64,000 bases of DNA from Euglena gracilis (taxonomy: Eukaryota > Euglenida > Euglenophyceae > Euglenales): contig CP154955.1 of NCBI GenBank assembly GCA_039621445.1, positions 372,001 through 436,000 on the forward strand, written 5' to 3'. Under the pieces are notes generated by a model. That model did no database searches, was not told the origin of the DNA, and saw only the letters and a program-made list of their open reading frames with translations. Of the stretch, positions 53,870-64,000 are shown in pieces. Numbering within the stretch: position 1 is the first letter of the stretch; every line of letters begins with the position of its first letter. The translations under genes and the position numbers were made by a program.

Positions 53870-56085
53870 TAGCATCATGCTGCCTGGACGCGGACGAGGA
53901 CAAGTCCCTTGGCCGCAGCCTTCTGGCGCGCCATACCAGCAGTACCCTCAGTATGCTGAGGCCCGATTCTGGGTGCCCCACATGCTGACATGGCGGTATT
54001 CGCCGCGGCTACCAGCAGCCGGACGGCATATGCTGTACCAGGTCCGTATGCCGTCCAGCAGCCGGCACCCCAGCCACCAGCGCAGCGCAGATCGCGACTG
54101 CTTCCGTATGCGGGAGAGAGATGATCTTTCGCACTACGGAGAAGTTGGAGCTGGCGATGTGTATGTGCGCACACCCCCCAACGGTGCCCTTTATGCAAGG
54201 CCTTTGGGATGCACACTGTGCACAGCTGTTGGTGGTAGCCAACACCCCTGTGGCTCAGTGGTGTCCCTGTGGTCAGGCCCTGATGACGGGGAGACGGTAT
54301 TTCTCGTCGGCATCCTATTCCGGATTCGAGCCAGGCGAGACGATGATGGACCTGGGCGTGTATGTGCCGCCCATGCTGCAAACGCAGACGCCGGTGGGAT
54401 CCCACACTGTGCATATGCGTGAGCGCACGCCCCCACCGGTAGGTGAGGCTGTGCATGTCCCACCTGGGATGAGGAGAATTTTTGCTCGCCCGCCCTCGCC
54501 GCAGCGAATGCCGCCGCGCGAGCCGCCAGCGGAGCAATTTGTCTCGCAGTACGCAACGCGCGCGTATTACCCGCGCGTCACAGGCGGGCTCCCAGCCAGA
54601 CAGTCGGACGTGCCCTCGGAGGCATACGTGCAACACATTTTACGCACTGGATGCCACATGAATCACCGGTCGCCCCTGCCCCTGGCGTTTAGCCACGGCG
54701 GCAGGTGGAGCCCATAGTGGTGGAGGATGAGCCTCCCCACCGTGTGGCAACCCCACCTCCCAGGGCACCTCTTGTCCAGACCGGGGATGTCCCGCGTCGG
54801 CAGGAGGGTCCCTACTACCACATGGCACCTCCGGCAGCCGCTTGCTCGGAATTTCCTGCAGGAGCAAGTATTCACGTCTGAAGAGCACCGGACTAGGTAT
54901 TACTCCTCTCTGGCTGCCGTTCAGGGCCGTGGATACACCCCATACCATCCGTACCAACCGCAGCTGCAGTGCAGGTGGCAAACCAGGTATTACCCGGTGA
55001 GCACCCGGCAGGTATGTATTACCTGCCACCTTGAAACGTGACAGGGCTACGGAGAACCTTACTCCACAACCCAGGCGTCCCAACCCAAGGAACGCAGAAG
55101 CCGGTGTGGTAATGCAGGTGGAAGCCAGCCAGGATACCCCGGCTGGACAACCACCGGCAGACGCACAGGTGGCGATGAGCCGTCCTGTCGCCGGCATGCC
55201 ACCGCCGATCCCTCCGGTATGGAAGGAGCCGCGGCCCCCTGCGTCGAAGCCAAGCCCACGCCAGGCTCCTAGCCAGCATCCAGCCAAGCCATCACCGCGA
55301 CGTGCAGCGGAACGGCCAGGTCCCTCCCCAGAGATGGAAGGGGAAGGAACCGAACCGACTCCTGCAGCACCGAGCGCCCGACCCTCTGGTATTCGCCAGA
55401 CGGGAAAGGAAACAGGCCAGGCTGAAGGCAAAGGCAAAGGAGAAGGCAAAAGCGCGGCCGGCAAAGGTAAGGGTGAGGGTAAGGGTGAGGGTAAAGGTAA
55501 CGGAACATGAGGTGAGGAGGAAGAAGAACCAGCAGAAGTCCTCTCGGACTTTGAGCATATGCTCAAGTTCAAGGAGGAGCTGGAGGACGAAGGCGTGCGA
55601 ATGCAGCATCGATACTATGTTGCAGGAAACCGCCCCGTCACCCCTCCACAAGCAGTCATCGATGTGGTATTACGCCACATCGAGAACAGAGTCAGACAAT
55701 TCCATTACGGAATTGATCTGTACGCCTTCGAAGGTGAAGGTGGCAGACCCTTGCTGGATGCCCAGCCGGGATTCTGGGAGCTCTGGTTTTGGCTGGGATA
55801 CCCCTGCTAGATCTGGGGTCTCATCGGCGATTCCACTGGTCGCAGTTACCTGCACCAGTTGGGATTCCGGGACCAGCAGGTGTTGGCCCGAAGGCTGAAG
55901 TCAATCTTCGACTGTATGTACACAGTCGGCCCCCTCGGGGTGCAGTGTAAATAGTACCCAGTGCACCCCGACATCGAACGTCTAATCGAGTTGTTGTGGT
56001 GCGACAACCTGCAGGTGTGGTCTGTGAGCCATTATGGCTCCACCTTCCGCGTCCGGCGCGTTTCCCTGGCTTACCCACAGTGTTA
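53870..56085 (+). pseudogene. Proline-rich ORF downstream of the chromovirus, unrecognised
   Basis: Begins MLPGRGRGQVPWPQPSGAPY and runs in the plus direction through three or four frame shifts. Segments include CMCAHPPTVPFMQGLWDAHC with CPCGQ (possible metal ligands), a 480-bp open frame of PA/K-rich sequence ending in KGKGEGK repeats, and a conserved-looking C-terminal domain (HIENRVRQFHYGIDLYAFEG, FWELWFWLGYPC, YLHQLGFRDQQVLARRLKSI) broken by two TAGs (55808, 55952). No family is recognised. Its place after integrase would suit an extra ORF of the retroelement. Confidence 0.45.
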
Positions 56086-56380
56086 AGGGGTCCTTAACCA
56101 ACAATTTGACCTAAATTGGTCCTGGGGCTTGGAAAATCACTGAAATTCCCATTTTTGGATTTCAGTCGAATTAAAAGTTCGGAAAAGGTTCTGTGGGTAG
56201 GCCTTTGAAGCCTGAACCCGTATTTTGGCCTTTCCGGCCTTAACTGGCAAAATTTCCTGGACCAGTCGGCCGAATGTTTCCGGTCGGTAGGAACAGAGCA
56301 AATTCCTAGTTAAGCAAAAACCCCAAATCGAACCCCCCAATTTCAAACTCAATCTCACACACAGAGTTCTTTACCTACCG
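56086..56380. other. Non-coding junction
   Basis: No gene recognised. It separates the proline-rich ORF from the next retroelement and may contain element ends, but no LTR match was found. Confidence 0.4.
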
Positions 56381-59300
56381 AATGTACTGGAGAACGCTAC
56401 AAAAAAAATCAATTGATTTTGCTTGCATGAACCTGATTTTGATTAAAAAAAAACAATTTCAAGGTGATTGGAAAATCCCAATAGCAAAACGGCGGCCCCC
56501 TCAAAAAACAGCCAAGGCCGAAGGATCCAAGAATTTGCGAACCAAAAAGGGTTTTCATGGAGGTCCTACCGGGATCCTCCGGCAAAGGCCTGGGGGAGGC
56601 TTGGCCTGTTCAAGAAGAAGAAGAACAAGAAGATCAAGAAGTTGAAGGGGTGGAGTCATCAGGCCCCCCCGAGGTGGTGCCGATTGGCCCCCTCATGCCA
56701 TCGATGGCATTACCAAATGGAGAAGATGCATTGGTGAAGTTTGAAAATCAAAAAGAAAAAGAAGTTGAAGAAACAAGAACGTTGTTCATATTGGATGCTG
56801 CAGCTGGTGGAGGGGGGCCCCGCAATGGCCCCCCAGAGCGCGGTATCCAAGCAGCTGGAGAACCTCACCAAGCGGACACCACACACGACAACACGCCAAC
56901 CCCCCCATGCCTGCTTGTCTGCACACCCCCCGAAGAAAACCAACCCGAAAAGAACCCGAAAAGAAGTATACCCCCCGAGAATTTGAAACAGAATCAGAAT
57001 CTGCCTCTTCCACAATGACGTGGAAAAAAAATTTTCCTCATGGTTTGGGACGGGTGTGCCATAAAAAGTGCAAAGACCCCAGAAATCACTCAAGGCGAAT
57101 TTTCAGTGGAAAATGAATTGCCTCGCCTTACCAGATTTACTGAAATTTTGAGGGGGGAGTTGCAAAAATAAGAAGCAAGACAATTTTTTGAGGGGATAAT
57201 TACGGATTTTGAAGTCCCAGAAAATTTTTTCTTGCACAATTTTCCCCAGTTTCAAGGGGAAACGCCAAAACTTTTGGAAGCACCACAAATTTTGCAAGAA
57301 ATGCCTTTGCAAAGTGGAGGGGAGGTTACGATTTGTCAGCACGCACACATATTTCAGCGATCTCAACCAAGGATCCTTGGTGGTCGTGGTGATTTCCCCC
57401 CCATGATTGACGGTGTTCAATTTTTGGCTGCCCCATTGCAAGTTTTGGAAGGGGAAACTTTTCCTGCTCTCATGGAAAATCCACAATCCCGTGGGTTGGA
57501 GAGGTGTGGAGTCCCCCCAAAGAATGAATTTTCACCGCTTCCCCCACAAGAAACGGGCGGGGGGGATGATCATTCTCGACTTTTGGAAAGTGGGACACCC
57601 ATGAATGAGAGCCCCCCGGCTGAAAATTCACAGTCCCCCCCGAAGCAATGGAGGATGGGGGGGATGCGGGGGGGATCCTTGGGATGGATATTGGGAAAGA
57701 ATTGAAGAATGACTTAATTTTCTTGAGGGAAGACAAGAAACCGTTTCAGGAATGTTAAATAAACACGTGGGGTTGGTCAAGAATGAATGAAAACTTTATG
57801 AAAAGTTTTTTGACCAAATTTTTGGGAGTATTCAAAACTTTGAGGAACAAATGAAAGTGGTTATAGGACAAATTGCCGCAATGGAGGTGGACATTGACGA
57901 AAAAATGCGGGTGGAATCACCAGAAAAGAAAATGGAGTTTGCCCCCCGCATTCAAAACTTGGAAAGCTCACCTGAGCACCAAGATCAGATTTTGGCACAA
58001 ATTCACCAACAATTTTCTCGTGATGAAAATGAGAAACGGCAAGAACTTTTTGGAGTGAAACGACAAGTTTTGAGTTTGGGAAACGCAAGTCAAAAGGCCT
58101 TTGGTTTCATTTTGTCCAGGGCTGAAGATTTTCAGAAAGGCGTTTCCGCTGACATTTTTGGACTTCAGCAAAAAATTGCGCAGTTGGAAAATCAGGGTGT
58201 GAATGAACGGGGTTTCGCCCAGGGTTTTGGAGTGGGGGGACAATGTGGACAAGCCTCCCCCCCCCTCCCAAGCCATGAATTTGGATGGTCCGTGGGGGCA
58301 AAAGCCAAACACACCACCAATGGGGAGGGAGACCCTCAACCCCGGCACCGCCGCTCTCGCGGTGTCCGGTGGCCCTTTTCCCCCCACCGCTGTGGTGGCG
58401 CTGTGGGAGGCCCCAACAGGATCGGAAAGGTCAACAACGACGGCAACCCCAAGCACCAGCTATGGGTTGGGTTTTGGCTTTTTGGGAAGGATGGAACTTC
58501 GACCACCCAAGCAGGCGGAGACCGATACCCTCTCAATCCCCTCTCGAGAGGTGAGTGGGTTGGTTTTCGAAAAATTTCAAAACATCCTCCCCGTCGATCC
58601 CTACTCGGGCAACCTATGCCCAGACGTAGGGGGAGCGGCTTTTTCGGGCAACGGTGTTGGGGTGGCGGTCTTGCCCAAAGAGGAGGAGCACCATAAGGTG
58701 GTCTCTACCCCCTGTTGGCAAAGATACACACTGCACGTTCCCGTGACCCAACCACCATCAGTTTCTCCCCCCCTCGCTCAGAATTCGGTTTCCCACGGTC
58801 CCGCACAAGTGGGTCCCCCCGGTGTTAAAGCACCCTCCGGAAAGGATGTACCCCATTCATGTGCCTCCCCCACCATCAACGTGTTGGGCTTTCCCGTCGA
58901 ATCAACCCAAAAAGGTCCGACCGTTGTTGCTCCGGTACACATTTTACCCATTGGGGTTGGGGCGGGGATGGGGGGCGGAGGAGGCACCAATTTTGGAAAC
59001 CGAAATCCAATTTTTGTTGGATCCTCCTTGAGTGCCACGGTTGCAAAAGAGGCAAAACTCAAAAAATTTTCTGGCCACGCCGAAGACTGGCCTCATTTTC
59101 GCTTTCGTTGGAAAGAATATGTGCAAAGACTTTCTAGAGGTCCAACCGACGACCAAGACCTGTTTTCACTTTTGATTTCCTCCGTAAATGAAACCGATGG
59201 AGACCGTTTGAGGCTCCTAAGGGGGACGGGAATGATCACAAATTTTCAACAAGCTTACGATTTGTTTCCAAAAGAAAATTCCAGTGGGGCAGGAAACTTT

Positions 59301-60040
59301 GCAAGACAAAAAATTTGAAGCAATTCGCCTCAAGTACAAAAACGACCTAACTAGGGAGGATTGGAAACGTTTTGAGACAGATTTTCTCATGTTGAGAAAT
59401 TTTGCAAAAGATGTGACCGACGCCGACGCGTATCGGGTTCTAAGACGGGAAATTCCCAAATTTTACAACGAGAAAATTGTCAGGGAACAAGAACGGGGAA
59501 GTGATTTTTTTAACGTGGTGGAGCTAAGAAATTTGCCCCTGGTGGATCCCCACCAAGTGCAAATAATTTTGGTGAGGGCGCTGGAGGGAGCCACGCAAAA
59601 TTTTGTATCCGTGGTGTTTTTGGGGACGCATTTTGAGGTGACGGTGGGGTCGGCAAGGGAGAAAAATTTGCTTCTTTCACTCAATGGACGAAATTTGTCA
59701 AACGGACAAAAATTGCAAGTTTCCCCAAAAGAATTTCAACTACCCCCCACGGAAATCATGGGAATGATGCACAAATGGCTCACGCAAAAGGAGCAAGCCG
59801 TTGAATTTAAGCGGCGTGGTTCCCCCCGGAACGGAATCAAACCCCCCAATGGATGAGGGTGACAGAAGTTTCCACGGGAACGGAAAATGAGAACTTTTCT
59901 CAAAATTCTCAAACGAGAAAGGAGGAGGGGACACATCAAAAATTTCGAATCCCCCCGTTACCATTCAAAACGTGGAAGAAGCGCCACTCCCTACCCCCAC
60001 CCCCACAACAAAAAGCAATGAAGGTGTAATCAGAGCACCG
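56381..60040 (+). pseudogene. Ty3/gypsy-like gag of the methyltransferase element
   Basis: A long N-terminal region in shifting frames: acidic/proline-rich (56557-57018), then 57232-57705, then a coiled-coil stretch from 57851 (QQKIAQLENQ and similar heptads), then a G/P-rich linker (58203-59000). The gag core is KLKKFSGHAEDWPHFRFRWK with DDQDLFSLLISSVNETDGDR (59060-59220), resembling retrotransposon gag capsid domains. A following open frame (59284-59856) has LTREDWKRFETDFLMLRNFA and HKWLTQKEQAVEF. The frame shifts near 58250 and 59280 and in 57020-57230 suggest decay or base-calling errors. Confidence 0.65.
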
Positions 60041-60250
60041 TGTGAACGTTGTGGTAAGAAGGGGCACATTGCCGCTAAGTGTTGGGCAAAATTGCCGGAT
60101 GCAAATCAAGGCCCCCCCGCACGAAATTTTGGGCCCCAAGCCCAAGGGGGGGGAGGACGCGGCAAGGGGGGTGGTAAAGGCATTTTTGGAGGAAAAGGTT
60201 GGCAGAATTTCAAGGGCCAAGGAAAGGGTGGTGGCAAAGGAGGAAAATGA
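60041..60250 (+). pseudogene. Gag zinc knuckle and glycine/lysine-rich tail
   Basis: CERCGKKGHIAAKC (60041-60082) is a perfect CX2CX4HX4C nucleocapsid zinc knuckle, which binds element RNA. It is followed by a G/K-rich tail (GGKGIFGGKGWQNFKGQGKG), likely RNA-binding, and a TGA at 60248. Confidence 0.9.
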
Positions 60251-60379
60251 AAAGGGGCCAAGGGTGGGTCCCCCTCGTGTTATGGGGGCCGGGAGTGCCT
60301 AAGGGGCGGCACTCCTGGCCAAGTGCCCCCCACGCAAATTTGTTGCAGAAAAATGTTGCGCTACCGTCAAACATTTCCA

Positions 60380-60990
60380 TGGAAAAAGTCAAACAATTTT
60401 TGTCATCCAAGAAGCAAAAGGCTTTGGACTTACCTTCGGGAACAAAATCTGTGGCAAAAACGCATGAAAAATGCGGGTTAGAGGTTTTGACACTAGATGT
60501 CAACCCTTGTGCAAAGCCCCACATTTTGGACGACATTTTGACATGGCCTTTGGAACAATTTCTCAAAAAGGGGGACGTGGAGTTGATTTTCGCATCCGTG
60601 CCTTGTACGGAATATAGCCAAAGTCTCACCACACGTGAAAGGAATTTGGAGTATGCCGATTCTCTTGCAAAAAGGACACTTTCCATCATCAAGTTTTTTT
60701 CTAACCCCTCCAATGGTACATTGAAAATCCCCGAAACGGCCTTTTGAAGGCCCGTGAATTTATGGAAGGGCTGAATGTTTTGGATGTTGATTATGGCCAA
60801 TTTAGCCCTTGGGGCTCCAAAAAGCCCACCCGTATTTGGGGAACGGTGGAGGGGTTGCAAAACCGTTTGTGTCCGGGTTCTTGGTGTGAGTTCACCATCC
60901 CCGGTACCAAAAGACACATTCACCGTTTGGGTGGAAACAATTATGGAGTGACTCTAAACCAAAAATATCGAGTCCCTGAAATTTTGGTCA
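60380..60990 (+). pseudogene. Cytosine-5 DNA methyltransferase domain within the retrotransposon
   Basis: Motifs of a C5-cytosine methyltransferase appear in order. ALDLPSGTKSVAK with LEVLTLDVNP is the SAM-binding motif I/II, with the second Gly of FxGxG replaced. ELIFASVPCTEYSQ is motif IV, with the catalytic Cys codon at 60604-60606. RNLEYADSLAKRTLSIIKFF is the following helix. WYIENPRNGLLKAREFM contains ENP (60720-60731, motif VI), then DVDYGQFSPWGSKKPTRIW (motif VIII region). KYRVPEILVKLLV resembles the usual C-terminal end. One frame shift lies between RTLSIIKFF and WYIENP. The second half is fused in one open frame (60744-61766) to the retroviral-type protease, so the domain belongs to the element's pol. 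Likely role: methylating element or target DNA at cytosine. Confidence 0.85.
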
Positions 60991-61189
60991 AACTTTTGGT
61001 GCAAGGGAAACGTTTGGAGGAGAGGCATATTCCAAAGGGGGAGGGTTCGGTGTTAACCCCCCAGGGTACCCCCTCACTAACGACCAATGACCGACCAGAT
61101 TTGTACACGCACGGAAAAGAAATTGTTTTGGACCCTAAGCAACTTAAAACGGTGAAAGTTTCAGAATTGGGTCAATTAACCAAAACATC

Positions 61190-61766
61190 AGGTCGAACGC
61201 AATTGGTGATGGCGGTTCATGTTGCGGCATCCGATGGTTCACACAAACATTTGAAGGCTTTGGCTGACACGGGTGCTCAAACAAATTTGGTGAGGTTGGG
61301 ACTTTTTGAAAAATTGATGGTCCCCGCAAAAGAACCTTTGAGGTTGGTCACCGTGAAAGGCGATTCCCTACGAGGTGGGGAGCATGAGTTGGAGCTAAAA
61401 TTGAAAATTTTGGCTCAAAAAAAGGGGACTACGGAAAGTACTCCCCTGGAAATTTGTGGAATTTTCCACGAGGCAGAAATTCACGTTGACCTGATTTTGG
61501 GGTTTCCATGGATGTGGAAAAATAAATTCGGAGTGTTGCCCCACGAAAATGGACTTTTTGCCGACAACGACGGAGTGCGGTACATACGGAGTTGGCCTTT
61601 GAAGGAAATTGACGTTGCTCATTTTTTGATTGAAGAGGAACCTGAGGTCAGGGTTGAAACGGATATCATAGACACTACCCCCCGGTTCAAAAGCGAAAGA
61701 TTTTCCCAGAAAAATTCACGAAAGGTGAAAAAAGAGGGATTTGTGCAAAATTATTCCCCTGTTTGA
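61190..61766 (+). pseudogene. Retropepsin-like protease of the methyltransferase element
   Basis: LKALADTGAQTNLVRLGLFE has the D-T-G-A active site (DTG at 61266-61274). HVDLILGFPWMWKNKFGVL provides the ILG..W flap-end motif. It is in the same 340-codon frame as the C-terminal half of the methyltransferase domain, and the RT follows downstream. Confidence 0.85.
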
Positions 61767-62830
61767 AGAAAGGGAAGAAAAATGGGTTCAACGGCCTATC
61801 GACAAAATTTTTCAGCTTGCCGATTTTTCCCAAGGCACAAAATCCGACTTCTTTGATTCACAACCCGAAATTTCAGTTGGGCAAGTTTGGGAGGTGGAAA
61901 AATTTCAGTTTCACGTTCAAAGTTTTGTTGGAGAGAAAAACGAGGAACTAAGTGAGGAGGAATTAATGGAGGTGTGTGAACGGTTAAGGGAATCGGTTAA
62001 AGGTGGAACTAACGAAATAGGGATAATTTCCACTCACTCGGAGCCGAGTGAGTGCGGTGGGTTCCAACCTTTGGTCGATGAGTTGCGCCAAAAGGTTTTT
62101 GAGGATTACAAAGATTTGGTTTTTGGGGATGAGGTGAAGCCCAACCCCCCCGTGAGAGGACCGCATTGTGAGGCCCGTATTTTTTTTGAAGCCGGGCGCT
62201 CAACCAAAAAAGCAAAGACCAATGCAACTCATGGGTGAAAGGTTGGATGCAATGAAAGCAATAACCACGGAATGGTTAAGGCAAGGTAAGGTGGAGCCTT
62301 GTGAGGGTTCATGGGGTATGCCCTCGTTTCCCGTGAAAACAGCGCATGTACCCCCCACAGCCCCCTTACACAAAAAATGGGGGGGGGTTAATTCCCGTTA
62401 CAAGAATTCCCAATGCATGGATGATGCACACCCTTTACCCCGGGTGGAGGAGCCTTTGATCCGCCAAGGCTAAAAACAAATTTTTTAAACAATCGATTTG
62501 GGGGATGCTGTTCATCAAATCCCCCTCCACCCTGATTCAAGGCAAATTACTGCCACCTACACCCCCCAAGGAACGGTGCAATGGAAGGTGGTTGTAATGG
62601 GTTGGAAAAACGGTGTGCAATATTGTCAAAGGAATTTGGAAGCGACACTTGCCCCCACACGAGAAATCGCCGATGGCTATATCGACGATATTCTCATTGG
62701 TACCCCCCAAGAAAATTTGGGTACGGAACAACTTTTGAAAAGGCACAATTCTGAAATTCGCACCATTTTGGACTTGCTCCGTGAAAAATAATGGGTATCC
62801 AGATTTTCGAAGCGCAAATTTTTCCAAAAG
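61741..62830 (+). pseudogene. Ty3/gypsy-like reverse transcriptase of the methyltransferase element
   Basis: After a linker (61741-62100) come ARIFLKPGAQPKKQRPMQLM and KVEPCEGSWGMPSFPVKTAH (fingers), AHPLPRVEEPLIRQG, and GDAVHQIPLHPDSRQITATY. TPQGTVQWKVVVMGW and YIDDILIGTP (catalytic YIDD at 62678-62689) follow. Stops at 62471-62473 and 62789-62791 and a shift near 62180 interrupt it. The frame after the TAA continues as VSRFSKRKFFQKEVEFLGYI. Confidence 0.88.
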
Positions 62831-63253
62831 GAGGTTGAGTTTTTGGGCTATATTTTGAAAGACGGCCTAAGGAAACCTTCCCCCGGCAAATTGTTGGCCG
62901 AGGAAAAATGGGAGCTACCCCAAACAATTACCGGTCTTCGTGCATTTTGTGGTTTTGCCAACCATTATTATTCCTACATTGAAAAATTTTCTGAGTTGGC
63001 AGCCCCCCTCCAAGACAAACTTCGGGTTGGTCGTGCGGAGGGCAAGGCCGGTTCCAAAGTCCCGGTTAAGTGGGACGATGAAAGTAGGAAATCTTTTGAG
63101 GAAACAAAAAAGGCGTTGGTTAAGGGGTTGTCGTTGCAAGTTGTCGACCCCGACCGACCTTTTATTTTGAAGGTGGATGCATCGGGTAGGTCCATTGGTG
63201 CGGTGTTGGAACAACTTCCCGTAGGTGAGGTGGAAGGAAGGAAAGGAAGTTAA
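62831..63253 (+). pseudogene. RT connection and truncated RNase H
   Basis: FLGYILKDGLRKPSPGKL and GLRAFCGFANHYYSYIEKFS are the RT thumb/connection region; RPFILKVDASGRSIGAVLEQ is the first strand of RNase H with its catalytic Asp. The frame then becomes low-complexity and stops at 63253; the rest of RNase H and integrase are absent. Confidence 0.8.
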
Positions 63254-64000
63254 GGAAGGAAAAAGCAATGGGGAGGGCGGGGCAGACCCACTGGATAACG
63301 GCGCGCGTGCAAGTATGGTATGGATGCCGGCGGAGGACCACCTCCTGCCCGCACTGAGGGCATTTCCTGAAAAAGTTTCAAAACCCACACCCGGGCCCAG
63401 GACTGCCGGGGGGGGGTCCGGCCCCAGACCCACCCATCCCCCTCCCCCCCCGGGGGGTCTTCCAACTTAAAAAGAAGCCTGGTTGATTTGCTGAGCATCC
63501 ACCGGCAACTGGCTCAAGAAGGTAAAGACGGCAGCAGTTGGGGAAGAAAATCTTGGAAATTGATTAATGGATACCTCTCCAGTCAACAAAGGAGTGATCT
63601 TTCAAAATGAGGAGGTGGCATAACAAAGGGGAGTGGGAAGGGGTGCACAAAAGCACGTTTAAACGCAACTTCAAAGTGCGAATTTCGTTACAAAACAATC
63701 TGTATGCTCTGCGGACTCCCTGATGCCAAAAAAAAAACCAACGTTCCGTCTATTTCACTGAAAAGAATTTTGCACCATTTTGTGAACCATTCAATGACTG
63801 ACCGGAACTCATTGCACCAATCAGTCCAAATAAAATGCGGTCAGGGAGAAAGCGCAACAAGGTAACTCAATATTTGCAATTCAAAGATGCAAAAAATGCA
63901 AAGTTAAAAAAACAACACGAATGTATATAATTTCGCTGAGGTTCTCCCCAGGATGTATCGGGAAGTAAAATTTCACGTCTGTCAAGACCTTTTGATTTTC
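63254..64000. other. No recognisable gene
   Basis: A G-run cluster (63408-63417) and C/G runs (63430-63455) break off the retroelement. The remainder is AT-rich and has no coding region I can support. Confidence 0.5.

Noticed and set aside
56381-57018. Acidic protein as a host nuclear gene
   Set aside because: Same strand and close linkage to the gag-MTase-pol element, with no family motif; best treated as its N-terminal gag region.

Overview
The window looks like intergenic or heterochromatic DNA from a large, repeat-rich eukaryotic genome, probably a unicellular alga or related protist; the taxon cannot be fixed from sequence alone. There are no bacterial-style operons and no convincing host housekeeping gene. 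What can be recognised is almost entirely mobile DNA: an R2-like (RLE) non-LTR retrotransposon, at least three Ty3/gypsy-type elements, a PIF/Harbinger transposase, a foldback-like element with a Rep-type helicase remnant, and many short inverted-terminal-repeat elements whose ends are runs of G or C. Nearly every coding region carries frameshifts or stops. These could be decay or, around homopolymers, sequencing error.

Layout: 1-5676 is a near-identical copy of 23048-28766 (RLE retrotransposon 3' half, foldback/Rep element, palindromic satellite) and ends at a 13-base assembly gap. 5690-22700 is gene-poor and rich in repeats: G/C-run clusters, a degenerate dispersed repeat, ACTC and ATACA microsatellites, and a long homopurine tract. 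29765-37880 (minus strand) holds the dispersed pieces of what appears to be one long retroelement polyprotein with four 2A-like GDIxxxPGP motifs, a zinc-finger-like region, an NPPF domain and the N-terminal part of a reverse transcriptase. It is split by at least five insertions, several with clear target-site duplications. 38170-39035 is a Harbinger transposase, split by a 202-bp element with a GTAC duplication. 42632-44852 (minus) and 46012-53819 (plus) are two related Ty3/gypsy elements lying head to head; the plus copy has protease, RT, RNase H, integrase and a chromodomain-like tail, and is followed by an unrecognised proline-rich ORF. 56380-63253 is a third Ty3/gypsy-like element, whose pol region contains a cytosine-5 DNA methyltransferase domain between the gag zinc knuckle and the protease.

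The two most interesting systems are the methyltransferase-bearing retrotransposon (60380-61766) and the multi-2A polyprotein on the minus strand. Excising one of the intervening elements with one duplication copy rejoins the zinc-finger segment to the first of the tandem 2A motifs in frame. The 5' half of the RT on the minus strand stops at about the position where the 3' half at 23185 begins, so one inversion could explain both.
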